DNA of 64,000 bases. Origin: an uncultured Methanoregula sp. (lineage in GTDB: Archaea > Halobacteriota > Methanomicrobia > Methanomicrobiales > Methanospirillaceae). Every line of letters begins with the position of its first letter. Position 1 is the first letter of the stretch. The position numbers and the translations under genes are program-made. The DNA lies in NCBI RefSeq assembly GCF_963678795.1, contig NZ_OY787453.1, forward strand, positions 1,364,001-1,428,000, written 5' to 3'. Shown one piece after another: positions 9,471 through 18,543 of this stretch. The notes under the pieces are model-generated. The model was not told the DNA's origin, made no database searches, and saw nothing but the letters and a program-made list of their open reading frames with translations.

Positions 9471-10430
9471 ATGGAAAAAAATTCATTAATATATGTGGCA
9501 GGCCATCGTGGAATGGTCGGGTCTTCCATCATCAGCCAGTTAAAAAAGAGTGGTTATAATAATATCATTACGGCGACGAGCAATGAGCTGGATTTGAAAG
9601 ATCGTGGTGCCGTTGACAATTTTTTTCGCAGCAATTCAATTGAGTATGTATTCCTTGCCGCAGCAAAAGTCGGGGGAATAAAAGCGAACATTTCCCATCC
9701 TGCAGAATTTCTCTACGATAATCTGATGATTCAGAATAATATTTTTGAATGTTGTCGGAAATACGGGATAAAAAAGTTATTATTTCTTGGAAGTTCCTGT
9801 ATTTATCCCAAAGACTGTCCTCAGCCCATGAAAGAAGAATATCTGATGACAGGTCCGCTTGAACCTACCAATGAAGGGTATGCCCTTGCAAAAATCGCGG
9901 GTTTGAAGATGGCCCTTTATTATAACCAGCAATATGGCCTGAACACGATCTGCCCGATGCCCTGCAATCTTTATGGTGCGAATGATCATTTTGATCCGGA
10001 GAATTCGCATGTGTTATCAGCGCTGGTAAAAAAATTTGTTGATGCTGTGGAAGATGATACTAAAAAAGTAGTTCTTTGGGGTTCTGGCATTGCCAGAAGA
10101 GAGTTTCTTAATGTGGAAGATCTTTCAGTTGCACTTTTATTTTTGATGGAGAAATGGAACCATCCTGAAATCATTAATGTCGGATGGGGAGATGACATAT
10201 CCATCCGTGATTTGGCAACGCTTGTAGCAAAAAAAACCGGTTACCATGGACAAATTGAGTGGGATACCACAATGCCTGATGGCATGTTGAGAAAATGTAT
10301 GGATATATCAAAGATTACTGCACTTGGGTTTACGCCAAAGATCACCTTGGATGAAGGTATCATAAGGATGATCAGTGACTACAAACAAATAAGAAAAACC
10401 CAAATTTCTATCAAACCAAACAACAGGTAG
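9471..10430 (+). CDS. GDP-L-fucose synthase / GDP-colitose synthase-like epimerase-reductase
   Basis: 319 residues. NADPH-binding AGHRGMVGSS is at 10-19, the conserved LGSSCIYPK lies near 106-114, and the catalytic YALAK has Tyr137 and Lys141. This is the GDP-fucose synthase (Fcl/WcaG) family, which epimerises C3/C5 and reduces C4 of GDP-4-keto-6-deoxymannose. The same fold includes ColC, which epimerises C5 and reduces C4 of the 3-deoxy product of ColD. The next gene is ColD-like, so ColC activity is a real alternative. A GT10 fucosyltransferase-like gene further on favours fucose. Both may hold. It lies 120 bases after gmd and 8 bases before the next gene, consistent with one operon. Confidence 0.85.
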   Translation: MEKNSLIYVAGHRGMVGSSIISQLKKSGYNNIITATSNELDLKDRGAVDNFFRSNSIEYVFLAAAKVGGIKANISHPAEFLYDNLMIQNNIFECCRKYGIKKLLFLGSSCIYPKDCPQPMKEEYLMTGPLEPTNEGYALAKIAGLKMALYYNQQYGLNTICPMPCNLYGANDHFDPENSHVLSALVKKFVDAVEDDTKKVVLWGSGIARREFLNVEDLSVALLFLMEKWNHPEIINVGWGDDISIRDLATLVAKKTGYHGQIEWDTTMPDGMLRKCMDISKITALGFTPKITLDEGIIRMISDYKQIRKTQISIKPNNR

Positions 10431-10437
10431 ATCGACA

Positions 10438-11625
10438 ATGCTTCCCTTAATGAAAAATGCGTTTATCAATGAATACGAGACAAAAAAGGCACTTGCGGAA
10501 TTCATAGTGCAGGCCCCGCGTTTGAGCATGGATCAGCAATGTTTCAGATTTGAGTCGGAATTCTCAAAGGTTCAACAGCGGGATGAAGCGGTTTTATTTA
10601 ACAGCGGTGGCAGTGCGAATCTGGCATTATTACAAGCCCTGAAAAACTTAGGTTATTTAAAGGAGAACGCTCTTGTAGGCTTTTCAGCATTGACCTGGTC
10701 GACAAATACCATGCCGATTATTCAGATGGGTTTTATCCCGGTGCCCGTGGATTGCGAACCCACCACCCTGAATATCATGTCATGGAATCTTGAAGAGCGG
10801 TTGAAAAATTGTAAACTGGATGCATTATTTATTACGAATGCATTGGGCTTCACCGGCGATTTGGATAAAATAAAACGCATCTGCGGGGAAAATAATATCC
10901 TCCTGATTGAAGACAACTGTGAATCTCTGGGCAGTGAACTGCCTTCGGGGAAAGCCGGCAATTTTGGCATTGCATCCACATTCTCTTTTTTTGTTGCTCA
11001 TCATATGTCAACAATAGAAGGCGGGATGGTATGTACTGACAACAAAGAACTTGCACAAATGCTTCGGATTGTACGGGCAAACGGATGGGACCGTAATCTG
11101 GATCTAAACCAGCAATCCAAAATCAGGAAAAAATTTAAAATACATTCTGAATTTGATGCAAAATACACGTTTTACGATTTAGGTTATAATCTCCGGCCCA
11201 CAGAAATCACCGGATTTCTGGGATCATTCCAGTTAAGATTTTTAGCGGAATCAATTAATCAGAGAGAGAGAAATTATCATTTTCTTGAAAGGGATGCAAT
11301 TAACAATTCTGATCTGGTACCCTTGGATCATTCCCATCTGTCCGTACTCTCAAATTTTGCATTCCCCGTATTATGCAAAAGCCCGGCATTGAGAGACAAA
11401 TACCTTAAACGGTTTTCCAGTGCCGATATTGAAATCCGACCTGTGATTGCAGGCAATATTCAAAAACAGCCGTTTTATTCAAAATATGTGAAAAATCTTT
11501 ATGATCTGCCGGGAACGGATATGATTCATCACTGTGGTTTTTATTGTGGAAATTATCCGGAACTGACGCAGCCGGATCTCGATCTTCTCTCACGGTGTCT
11601 GAAAAAGCAGGATTTACTCAACTGA
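10438..11625 (+). CDS. ColD-like PLP-dependent GDP-4-keto-6-deoxymannose 3-dehydratase
   Basis: 395 residues of the DegT/DnrJ/EryC1/StrS fold. The segment normally carrying the PLP-binding lysine reads FFVAHHMSTIEGG, with His188 in place of Lys. That substitution is the hallmark of sugar 3-dehydratases: ColD, and the CDP-sugar enzyme E1/RfbH. The PLP-contact Asp (IEDNCES, about 158-164) is kept. Length and absence of a clear four-Cys iron-sulfur pattern favour ColD (about 388 residues) over E1 (about 437). The C-terminal GFYCGNYPEL also resembles ColD. ColD uses PLP and glutamate to remove the C3 hydroxyl of Gmd's product, so position right after gmd fits. The product would feed GDP-colitose or a related 3,6-dideoxy sugar. 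Start ATG has AGGT upstream. No transaminase role is expected. Confidence 0.8.
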   Translation: MLPLMKNAFINEYETKKALAEFIVQAPRLSMDQQCFRFESEFSKVQQRDEAVLFNSGGSANLALLQALKNLGYLKENALVGFSALTWSTNTMPIIQMGFIPVPVDCEPTTLNIMSWNLEERLKNCKLDALFITNALGFTGDLDKIKRICGENNILLIEDNCESLGSELPSGKAGNFGIASTFSFFVAHHMSTIEGGMVCTDNKELAQMLRIVRANGWDRNLDLNQQSKIRKKFKIHSEFDAKYTFYDLGYNLRPTEITGFLGSFQLRFLAESINQRERNYHFLERDAINNSDLVPLDHSHLSVLSNFAFPVLCKSPALRDKYLKRFSSADIEIRPVIAGNIQKQPFYSKYVKNLYDLPGTDMIHHCGFYCGNYPELTQPDLDLLSRCLKKQDLLN

Positions 11626-11853
11626 CCTGTTGTTAAGGACACCATCAACGATCTTTACGAATCATCGCAATAACAGAAAATTCCCCGCGTAAGGAAAATT
11701 TTCATCTTTTTATAATCTGAAAAAGGGATCGGGAGCCGGTCAGACTACCAACACAATGCGCTGGATTACGATGAACTGGCAACAGGGCATAATGACCGGT
11801 TGCGTAAATTTTCAGCAGCTAAATATTCATAGCATATACTCATATACTCATTA

Positions 11854-12636
11854 ATGGATAATATGAAAGTCGTAATCCTTGCCGGGGGATTTGGGACCAG
11901 AATGAGCGAAGAAACCGTTATTAAGCCCAAACCCATGGTGGAAATCGGGGGAAAACCCATCCTGTGGCATATAATGAAAATTTATTCCCATTATGGATTT
12001 AACGAGTTCGTGATATGCCTCGGGTATAAAGGATACATGATAAAGGAATATTTTGCCAACTATTTCCTTCATACCTCGGATGTTACGATTGACATAAAAC
12101 AGAACAGAATTGAAACTCATGAGAATTCATCCGAGCCGTGGAAAGTCTCGCTTATCGATACCGGCGACAACACCATGACCGGAGGCAGAGTCAAGCGTGT
12201 TCAGAAATATATCGGGGATGAACCATTCATGCTCACGTATGGGGATGGAGTATCCGATATTAACATCAAGAAACTTCTTAAATTCCATCAGACCCATAAA
12301 AAGACCGGCACACTGACCGCAATCCGGCCGCCGGGAAGATTCGGCGCATTACAACTGCAGAACGGGCATGAGGTCACATCATTTTTTGAAAAGCCCGAAG
12401 GGGATGGCGGATATGTCAATGGCGGTTTTTTTGTTTTTGAACCCGCAATATTCGATTACCTGAAAGATGATACAACGATTCTGGAACGGGTTCCCCTGGA
12501 ATCCCTTGCACAGAGCAAGCAGCTAAATGCTTACAAACATGAAGGTTTCTGGCATCCCATGGACACGCTGCGGGATAAAAAATATCTGGAAGGTCTTTGG
12601 GAAACAGGTAAAGCGCCCTGGAAAGTATGGGATTGA
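11854..12636 (+). CDS. rfbF: Glucose-1-phosphate cytidylyltransferase
   Basis: 260 residues, full length. The nucleotidyltransferase signature LAGGFGTRMSEET is near 8-20, with KPKPMVEIGGKPILWHIM following and the GDGVSDIN metal-site region later. The combination is specific to RfbF/DdhA, which makes CDP-glucose from CTP and glucose-1-phosphate. Two ATGs are close together (11854 and 11863). The 228-base gap before it holds A/T-rich elements (ATATACTCATATACTC just upstream), so it may have its own promoter. It overlaps by one base (TGATG) with a downstream rfbG reading frame that is broken, so CDP-glucose may now have no local next step. Confidence 0.9.
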   Translation: MDNMKVVILAGGFGTRMSEETVIKPKPMVEIGGKPILWHIMKIYSHYGFNEFVICLGYKGYMIKEYFANYFLHTSDVTIDIKQNRIETHENSSEPWKVSLIDTGDNTMTGGRVKRVQKYIGDEPFMLTYGDGVSDINIKKLLKFHQTHKKTGTLTAIRPPGRFGALQLQNGHEVTSFFEKPEGDGGYVNGGFFVFEPAIFDYLKDDTTILERVPLESLAQSKQLNAYKHEGFWHPMDTLRDKKYLEGLWETGKAPWKVWD

Positions 12637-12945
12637 TGACTCTTGACAAAGAATTATCAGATACTTTTGGTAAAAGCATGGTTTTAATCACCGGTCACAC
12701 CGAGTTCAAGGGATGATGGCTTACATTATGGTTTGAATCCCTGGGAGCAAAAGGAATCGGGTATTGTCTTGAACCTCCCTGCAAATCCATCTTTTTTGAA
12801 AACCCGCGTATCCACCCGGATTAATGATATCAGAGGCAATATTCTGGATCTGAAAAACATTCCGGATGTTGCATGCGGGCACTATCCGGACACTGATTAT
12901 CATAAGAAACGGGATGTCAGCTCCGGTAAAATTTCCCTTTTTTGA
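12636..12945 (+). pseudogene. rfbG: Remnant of CDP-glucose 4,6-dehydratase (rfbG)
   Basis: Starts with an ATG overlapping the rfbF stop, as in intact rfbFG pairs. Translation gives a short N-region, then VLITGHTEFKG, the RfbG nucleotide-binding motif (normally VTGHTGFKG). A TGA stop follows at once, after which the same frame continues as WLTLWFESLGAKGIGYCLEPP, typical RfbG sequence. Near 12820 the frame shifts, and INDIRGNILDLKNI, the family's GDIRD-type segment, appears in another frame. The remaining two-thirds of the gene (catalytic Tyr/Lys and C-terminal domain) is absent. At least one stop, one frameshift and a large deletion are therefore present, and it cannot encode an active enzyme. 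Confidence 0.8.
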
Positions 12946-13017
12946 CGTTGAATGTCAAATGGGGTAAAAAGAATAAAAACAAATATCATAGAACTAGTAT
13001 TATTAGATGATTGATCC

Positions 13018-14838
13018 ATGCAACGTGTAGCCGATTATATCGCTGAATTTTGTGTAAAAATTGGGGTTCCGGATATTTTTCTTGTCTCCGGCGGGGGGAT
13101 GATGCACATCCTCGACGGATTGGCGTGCAATAAAAAGGTTCATGTGATCTGCGCCCACCATGAAGGTGCAGCTGCTGTCATGGCCGAGGGCTATGCACGC
13201 ATAACCAATAATATCGGTGCGGTTTTTGTAACAACTGGGCCGGGTGGAACAAATGCGATAACCGGCGTGGTTGATGCATGGGTGGATTCAATTCCATTAC
13301 TTGTCATTTCAGGCCAGGCAAAACGATCCCAGAATATCTATAATTCCCCTGTACCGGGTCTCCGCTCTCTTGGCGGTCAGGAAGTAAACATGCTTCCGAT
13401 CGTTGAGTCTTTCACAAAATATTCTGCTATGGTAAATGAAGCGGAAAAAATCCGCTATCACCTGGAAAAAGCAGTATATTATGCGAAATCCGGTCGTCCC
13501 GGGCCATCATGGCTTGATATTCCCCTGGATATCCAGGCAGCGATGATAAATCCTGATACTCTTGAGCCATTCGTACCGGAAGTACCGGAAATTAATGAAA
13601 AATTACTCAATGACCAGGTTGATGCAACGTTTGAACTTTTAAGATCTTCAAAACGGCCGGTTATTATTGCAGGAAACGGTGTGAGACTTGCACATGCAGA
13701 AAATGAGTTTCTCACATTGGTTGATGCCTTAAGAATACCTGTCGTTGTCTCCAAACTCGGGCAGGATCTGATCAATGAAAACCATCTTTACTTCGTTGGT
13801 TTTGGGGGAACGAAAGGAAGGAGAGCAGCAAATTTTGCCATGCAGAATGCCGATCTTATACTTTCAATAGGTTCGCGACTGGCAATCCCTTTCACGGGCT
13901 ATGAATATGAACTCTTTGCACGCGAAGCAAAAAAAATTGCCGTTGACATAGATTCCTCTGAACTTCAGAAAAATACCATAAAACTGGATATCCCGATCCA
14001 GGCTGATGCAAAACAATTCATTGAGAAACTCCAGAAACGGGTGAAAAATAATTCACTGGATGAAAAATTACCCTGGATCGAAAAATGCCGGCACTGGAAA
14101 AATAAATACCCTGTCATAACCAGTGAAATCGTGAACCAGACGACTCCGATCAATACTTATAATTTCTTTGATAAGTTATCCGATCTTCTCAAAGAGAGGG
14201 CAATCATTATCGGGGATGCAGGAACCGTGTTCTGCATTATATCACAGGTTCACCAGGTAAAAACTGACCAGCGTGTCATCACTCCTGCAGCACTGGGTAC
14301 CATGGGGCTCAGTCTTCCCCTGGCAATCGGTGCGTATTTCGCTGCACCGGATTCAACCCTCGTTGCTGTAACCGGCGATGGATCTCTCCAGATGAATATC
14401 CAGGAGCTCCAGACACTGGTTCATTACAAGATCCCCCTGAAATTATTTGTTATAAATAACAATGGCTATGTCTCGATACGAAATACCCAGAATGCGTATT
14501 TTGAAGGGCGGTTTTGCGGGTCAGATCCCGGCAGTGGTGTCTCATGCCCGAACCTGAAGAAAATTGCCAATGCATATGGAATTCACTATGAATCCGTGCA
14601 CGAAGATCAGGATCTCGATAAAAAACTGAAAGTTGTCCTGGGATACCAGGGCCCGGTAATCTGCGAAATTTTTGTCTCCACAAATCAACAGATAACACCC
14701 AGTGTGAGCTCCCGTGTTCTTCCGGATGGAAAAATGATCTCAATGCCCCTCGAAGATATGTGGCCGTTTTTACCCCGGGACGAGTTCAGGAAAGAAATGA
14801 TCATTGACCCGATCCGCATTGACGACGAGAATGAATAG
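13018..14838 (+). CDS. TPP-dependent acetolactate-synthase-like enzyme in a glycan cluster
   Basis: 606 residues, three-domain thiamine diphosphate enzyme of the IlvB/pyruvate-oxidase group. Glu49 in AHHEGAAAVMAEG is the TPP-activating acid. The TTGPGGTNAITG segment follows. The C-terminal TPP/magnesium motif runs from GDGSLQ (about 453) to NNNGY (about 481). A housekeeping acetolactate synthase would normally have an IlvN partner and ilvC nearby. Here the neighbours are sugar-nucleotide genes, so a carbon-carbon bond-forming step on a sugar or small keto acid is more likely. YerE of yersiniose synthesis, which adds an acetyl unit to a CDP-keto-sugar, is a known precedent, but the specific reaction is inference. 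No ribosome site precedes the ATG. The HAD gene follows after 28 bases. Confidence 0.8.
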   Translation: MQRVADYIAEFCVKIGVPDIFLVSGGGMMHILDGLACNKKVHVICAHHEGAAAVMAEGYARITNNIGAVFVTTGPGGTNAITGVVDAWVDSIPLLVISGQAKRSQNIYNSPVPGLRSLGGQEVNMLPIVESFTKYSAMVNEAEKIRYHLEKAVYYAKSGRPGPSWLDIPLDIQAAMINPDTLEPFVPEVPEINEKLLNDQVDATFELLRSSKRPVIIAGNGVRLAHAENEFLTLVDALRIPVVVSKLGQDLINENHLYFVGFGGTKGRRAANFAMQNADLILSIGSRLAIPFTGYEYELFAREAKKIAVDIDSSELQKNTIKLDIPIQADAKQFIEKLQKRVKNNSLDEKLPWIEKCRHWKNKYPVITSEIVNQTTPINTYNFFDKLSDLLKERAIIIGDAGTVFCIISQVHQVKTDQRVITPAALGTMGLSLPLAIGAYFAAPDSTLVAVTGDGSLQMNIQELQTLVHYKIPLKLFVINNNGYVSIRNTQNAYFEGRFCGSDPGSGVSCPNLKKIANAYGIHYESVHEDQDLDKKLKVVLGYQGPVICEIFVSTNQQITPSVSSRVLPDGKMISMPLEDMWPFLPRDEFRKEMIIDPIRIDDENE

Positions 14839-14866
14839 ATCTCTGGTTCAATAATATTTTCAGGTA

Positions 14867-15637
14867 ATGCTTATGATGAATCTTAAAATACACGACACGC
14901 TGTTGAAAGAAATTGAGCTTATTATTTTTGATAAGGATGGGACCCTTTTCGAGCTTTATCCTTACTGGTCCATTGTAGCAAAGAGACGGGCAAAAAATAT
15001 ATGCAGCGCAATGCATGTTGACGATGATCTTCTCATTGACTACATCGGACTGGTCATGGGTGTTGATAACACGAAGAAATCAATGAATCCCAAAGGTCCC
15101 ATCGGGATTTATAACCGTCCATATATCATGAATCTCCTGGTTACCGAGCTTCAGAAACGGGGCTATCCTGTAAACCCTCAGATGATTATGAATGCATTCC
15201 AGGAAGCTGATACATACATCAGTCAGGATGATATCCTCAGGCAATCACTTGTTCCCGTAAAAGGGCTTCCTGAATTTCTGCCTGCGGCTGCAAAAAGGTG
15301 TAAATGTGCAATATTTTCCTATGATCAGACAAAAAATCTCGAACACATCACTCACCTGATGATGATGAAAACATATTTTTCATTCCTTCTTGGCGGGGAT
15401 CTGATCAAATATCCCAAGCCGGATCCATGGGGTGCCATAAAAATCATGCAGGATCTTAATGTATCGCCGGACCATACGATACTTATCGGGGATTCAATTC
15501 ACGATATTGAGAGCGGGAAAAAAGCGGGATGTAAATATGTTATCACCCGAAAATCCGATATATCTGACATGGATTTGCTGGAACCCGTTTCAGATTTTAT
15601 TATCAGGGATTATAATGAAATTATCGTGAAAAACTAA
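14867..15637 (+). CDS. HAD-superfamily phosphatase
   Basis: 256 residues. Motif I is FDKDGTLF (Asp22 nucleophile, Asp24 acid/base). A Thr/Ser motif II falls in FSYDQT, with Lys in PKPDPWG and motif IV as GDSIHDIESGKKAG. These show a complete HAD hydrolase with a helical cap between motifs I and II, most like phosphoglycolate phosphatase or beta-phosphoglucomutase types. It probably removes phosphate from a sugar or 2-keto acid phosphate. Alternative ATGs at 14873 and 14876 sit better behind the CAGGT ribosome site than the first ATG. It lies between the TPP enzyme and the HpcH aldolase, and co-occurrence suggests one pathway. The substrate is unknown. Confidence 0.8.
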   Translation: MLMMNLKIHDTLLKEIELIIFDKDGTLFELYPYWSIVAKRRAKNICSAMHVDDDLLIDYIGLVMGVDNTKKSMNPKGPIGIYNRPYIMNLLVTELQKRGYPVNPQMIMNAFQEADTYISQDDILRQSLVPVKGLPEFLPAAAKRCKCAIFSYDQTKNLEHITHLMMMKTYFSFLLGGDLIKYPKPDPWGAIKIMQDLNVSPDHTILIGDSIHDIESGKKAGCKYVITRKSDISDMDLLEPVSDFIIRDYNEIIVKN

Positions 15638-15710
15638 CCGGCATCCGACCGGGGGCTATACAATTGTCCGGCAATGATCTGAATGAATAACATCTCTTCG
15701 GAAGTACCCT

Positions 15711-15718
15711 ATTTATAC
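15711..15718 (+). promoter_or_regulatory. TATA box upstream of the HpcH-type aldolase
   Basis: ATTTATAC within a 150-base A/T-rich gap, about 70 bases ahead of the ATG at 15788, and followed by a strong GGGGG ribosome site at about 15777-15781. This suggests an internal promoter within the cluster. Confidence 0.45.
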
Positions 15719-15787
15719 TATTCAATAATAATAATTACACTTAAAAAAAATTTTAATAATTACAATTAGTTTCATTGGGGGTACCAG

Positions 15788-16564
15788 ATGATACTCAAAG
15801 AACTTGAAAAAAAACTGTATGCTCATCTTACTATTCTGAGAGATAAATACGGTTGCGAGGGAATCAAATCAGAGTTTGAAAATGAGGGATCAGATTACCG
15901 CGATCTTATTCTTCTTCGTTATCTCACCGCGAAAACAGGTCTGAAGATGTTCATAAAAATCGGTGGTGTTGAAGCATTTTCCGACCTGAAACTGGCGTTA
16001 CACCTGAATGCTGACGGCATCATCGTCCCCATGGTAGAATCGGAATTTGCATTGATTAAAAGCCAGAATATGATTGAAGATCTCCTCGGAACAAATTGTG
16101 AGGATTTTGACGTTTACATCAATATTGAATCAAAGACCGCAGTCGAACATCTGGATGCAATTCTGTCAACAATGAATTCCACCATGAAAGGTATCACTAT
16201 TGGCAGATCGGACCTGTCTTACTCATATGGACGAAAAAGTCAGCAGGACTCAGACTTCATCAATCACGAGGTAGAAAAGATTGTTGACATGGCAAAAGCA
16301 CATGGTGTAACTAAGATCACTGTCGGGGGAGGGATAAGCAAACAAACGTTCAATAATCAATATTTTATCAACACTATTGCACCAAAACTCTCCTGCATTG
16401 AAACAAGAAATGTCATCCTGGGTGCAAAGTCGATCCAGAATCCGGATTCTCTTATGTACGCACTGGATTTTGAACGGGAATACCTCAACTACAAACTCGG
16501 AAAGAATCATCTCTTCTTAAAAGCGGATGAGGCACGATTTGATACGCTGATGTCGAGGGGTTAA
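15788..16564 (+). CDS. HpcH/HpaI-family aldolase (citrate-lyase-beta-like)
   Basis: 258 residues, a TIM-barrel of the phosphoenolpyruvate/pyruvate domain superfamily. The visible metal-site pattern is Glu114 (INIESKTAV) and Asp142 (GRSDLSYSYG). ADGIIVPMVES near 75-85 is the family's substrate-loop region. HpaI-type enzymes cleave or form 2-keto-3-deoxy acids from pyruvate and an aldehyde. In a glycan cluster, a synthetic role making a keto-deoxy acid is plausible, as is CitE-like lyase activity. The strong GGGGG site supports the ATG. One base separates its stop from the next gene's TTG start. The actual aldehyde partner is not deducible. Confidence 0.75.
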   Translation: MILKELEKKLYAHLTILRDKYGCEGIKSEFENEGSDYRDLILLRYLTAKTGLKMFIKIGGVEAFSDLKLALHLNADGIIVPMVESEFALIKSQNMIEDLLGTNCEDFDVYINIESKTAVEHLDAILSTMNSTMKGITIGRSDLSYSYGRKSQQDSDFINHEVEKIVDMAKAHGVTKITVGGGISKQTFNNQYFINTIAPKLSCIETRNVILGAKSIQNPDSLMYALDFEREYLNYKLGKNHLFLKADEARFDTLMSRG

Positions 16565-16565
16565 G

Positions 16566-17492
16566 TTGAAAAAACAAAAAAAAACAATTCTTGTAACGGG
16601 TGGCTCCGGGTTTATCGGAAGAAATATATCAGAATTTTTCCGGGATACTGCAACAGTAATTGCACCCACCCATGCACAACTCGACCTTCTTTCGCAGGAT
16701 GCGGTTAATAAATTTCTCAAAGAGAATGAGATCAACTATGTGATCCATTGTGCAAATATCGGGGGAAATCGAAAAAGTGTCGGACCGACAGACAGTGTTG
16801 CCAAGAATGCACGGCTGTTTTTTAACATCGCAGAAAATTCCCGGTATTATGAAAAGCTTATCCATTTTGGTTCCGGTGCAGAATATGATAAACGCCGTTC
16901 ATTGTCACAGATCAGTGAAGTGGCAATAGGCGAAAGTATTCCCGTGGACGATTATGGCTTTTCCAAATATCTGATCAGTAAATATATCGAGAAATCTGAA
17001 AATATCGTCTGCCTGCGTCTTTTTGGAGTGTTCGGGAAATACGAAGATTATGAATACAAATTCATCTCCAATTCAATTCTGAAAAATCTTCTCCACATGC
17101 CAGTTACTATCCGCCAGAATGTCTATTTTGACTGGCTCTTTATTGACGACCTCATGAAAATCGTCAGAATCTTTCTTGAAAAAAATGCAAAGTATCCCGC
17201 ATATAATATCACCCCTGGCAAGCCGACAGACCTGGTTACGCTTGCAAATCTGATCAATTCCTGTTCAGAAATCAAATCTGATATCATTATTGATAATCCG
17301 GGACTGAATGCTGAATACAGTGGAAATAATTTACGGTTACTTGCTGAAACCGGTAGTTTTCAGTTTACACCGATGCCTGCGGCAATCTCGGAGCTCCGGG
17401 AATATTATTGTTCGATCATCGATCAAATCAATTCAGATGTCATTAAAAAAGATGAATATGCAAAGTTTTGTACAATACGTCCACAATCGTAA
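16566..17492 (+). CDS. NAD-dependent epimerase/reductase of the extended SDR family
   Basis: 308 residues. TGGSGFIGRN is at 11-20, a GSGAEYDKR segment lies near 102-110, and the catalytic YGFSK has Tyr130 and Lys134. The sequence is divergent from the GalE-like and Gmd/Fcl enzymes of this cluster and most resembles reductases acting on keto-deoxysugar nucleotides. The TTG start is supported by GAGGGG five bases upstream and by one-base spacing from the aldolase stop, showing translational coupling. It may finish the pathway opened by the TPP enzyme, HAD phosphatase and aldolase. This is inferred from neighbourhood only. Confidence 0.75.
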   Translation: MKKQKKTILVTGGSGFIGRNISEFFRDTATVIAPTHAQLDLLSQDAVNKFLKENEINYVIHCANIGGNRKSVGPTDSVAKNARLFFNIAENSRYYEKLIHFGSGAEYDKRRSLSQISEVAIGESIPVDDYGFSKYLISKYIEKSENIVCLRLFGVFGKYEDYEYKFISNSILKNLLHMPVTIRQNVYFDWLFIDDLMKIVRIFLEKNAKYPAYNITPGKPTDLVTLANLINSCSEIKSDIIIDNPGLNAEYSGNNLRLLAETGSFQFTPMPAAISELREYYCSIIDQINSDVIKKDEYAKFCTIRPQS

Positions 17493-17547
17493 CCGGGGAA
17501 CATGGCATGGATGAAACTACATTGCGACATTTTTTAGGGGGATATAA

Positions 17548-18543
17548 TTGAAAATTGTACCTGTATTGCAGAGATATGACTATGGGAGAAAAAGCCGTGG
17601 AGAATCATTGGATGCGAGAGGTGTACATCCGTCGTTACTGAAAATAACGGATGATGTATATCCGTTCTGGTATGATGATCTTTTAAATGATAAAAATGTC
17701 TTACAGGAAAAATTAATCCAGTTTGTTGATACCATCAAACCGGATATCATCCTGTTTATCCTGATGAAAGATGAGTTCTCATTTCCAACTCTTGATTACC
17801 TGAAGGAAAAATACACCACGATAAACTGGTTCTGCGATGACCAGTGGAGGTTTGACAGTTTTTCAAAGTACTATGCCCCCCACTTCAGTCATGTAATTAC
17901 GACCGATAAATTTGCCCTCGGTAAGTACCTGGATATCGGCTACAGGAATGCCATTTTAAGTCAATGGGCCTCTTTTGGATATATACCCCGTCTGGATTTT
18001 AACTCATTTGAATACGAGTATGATGTCTCATTTGTTGGATCAAAAAGCAGCTATAGAAAATGGCTGTGCGATTATCTGATTAAGTCCGGAATAAATGTTG
18101 TGTGTTTTGGAGCCGGGTGGGAAAAGGGAAGAGTGTCATTCGACGGGATGCAGGAAATTTTTTTAAAATCCAGAATAAACCTGAATATCTCAAACAGCGT
18201 CTCATATGATATCAGGTACATTCTTTCATCATTGGGAAGCATATATGAATTTTCAAGGAGCAGTAAACGGATTGAACAAATAAAGGCCCGGCATTTTGAA
18301 ATACCTGCTTTCGGAGGTTTTCAGCTGACGAATTATTCGCCATCGATTGAGGATTTTTTTACTATCGGAAGGGAGATTGTAATTTACACATCCCCCGAAG
18401 ACTTATCCCAGCAGATAAAATATTATCTTGAGAATGAAAACGAACGGAGACAAATCCTGTCCGGCGGGTACAACAAAGTGATGCAGGCCCCGACATATGC
18501 CGAACGCTACCGGGAAATATTCAGAACAATTGGTTACCTATGA
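17548..18543 (+). CDS. CgeB-like glycosyltransferase
   Basis: 331 residues. The C-terminal half shows the pattern of the Glyco_trans_1_2/CgeB group: an N-terminal Rossmann half, FVGSKSSYRKWL near 167-178, then IKARHFEIPAFGGFQLTNY near 249-267 and a closing helix with AERYREIF. These are GT-B enzymes without a defined common substrate. The TTG start has a GGGGG site at about 17537-17541. The gene overlaps the next one by four bases (ATGA), so the two glycosyltransferases are likely made in step. Soluble, no membrane segment, so cytoplasmic assembly of a lipid-linked glycan is probable. Confidence 0.75.
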   Translation: MKIVPVLQRYDYGRKSRGESLDARGVHPSLLKITDDVYPFWYDDLLNDKNVLQEKLIQFVDTIKPDIILFILMKDEFSFPTLDYLKEKYTTINWFCDDQWRFDSFSKYYAPHFSHVITTDKFALGKYLDIGYRNAILSQWASFGYIPRLDFNSFEYEYDVSFVGSKSSYRKWLCDYLIKSGINVVCFGAGWEKGRVSFDGMQEIFLKSRINLNISNSVSYDIRYILSSLGSIYEFSRSSKRIEQIKARHFEIPAFGGFQLTNYSPSIEDFFTIGREIVIYTSPEDLSQQIKYYLENENERRQILSGGYNKVMQAPTYAERYREIFRTIGYL

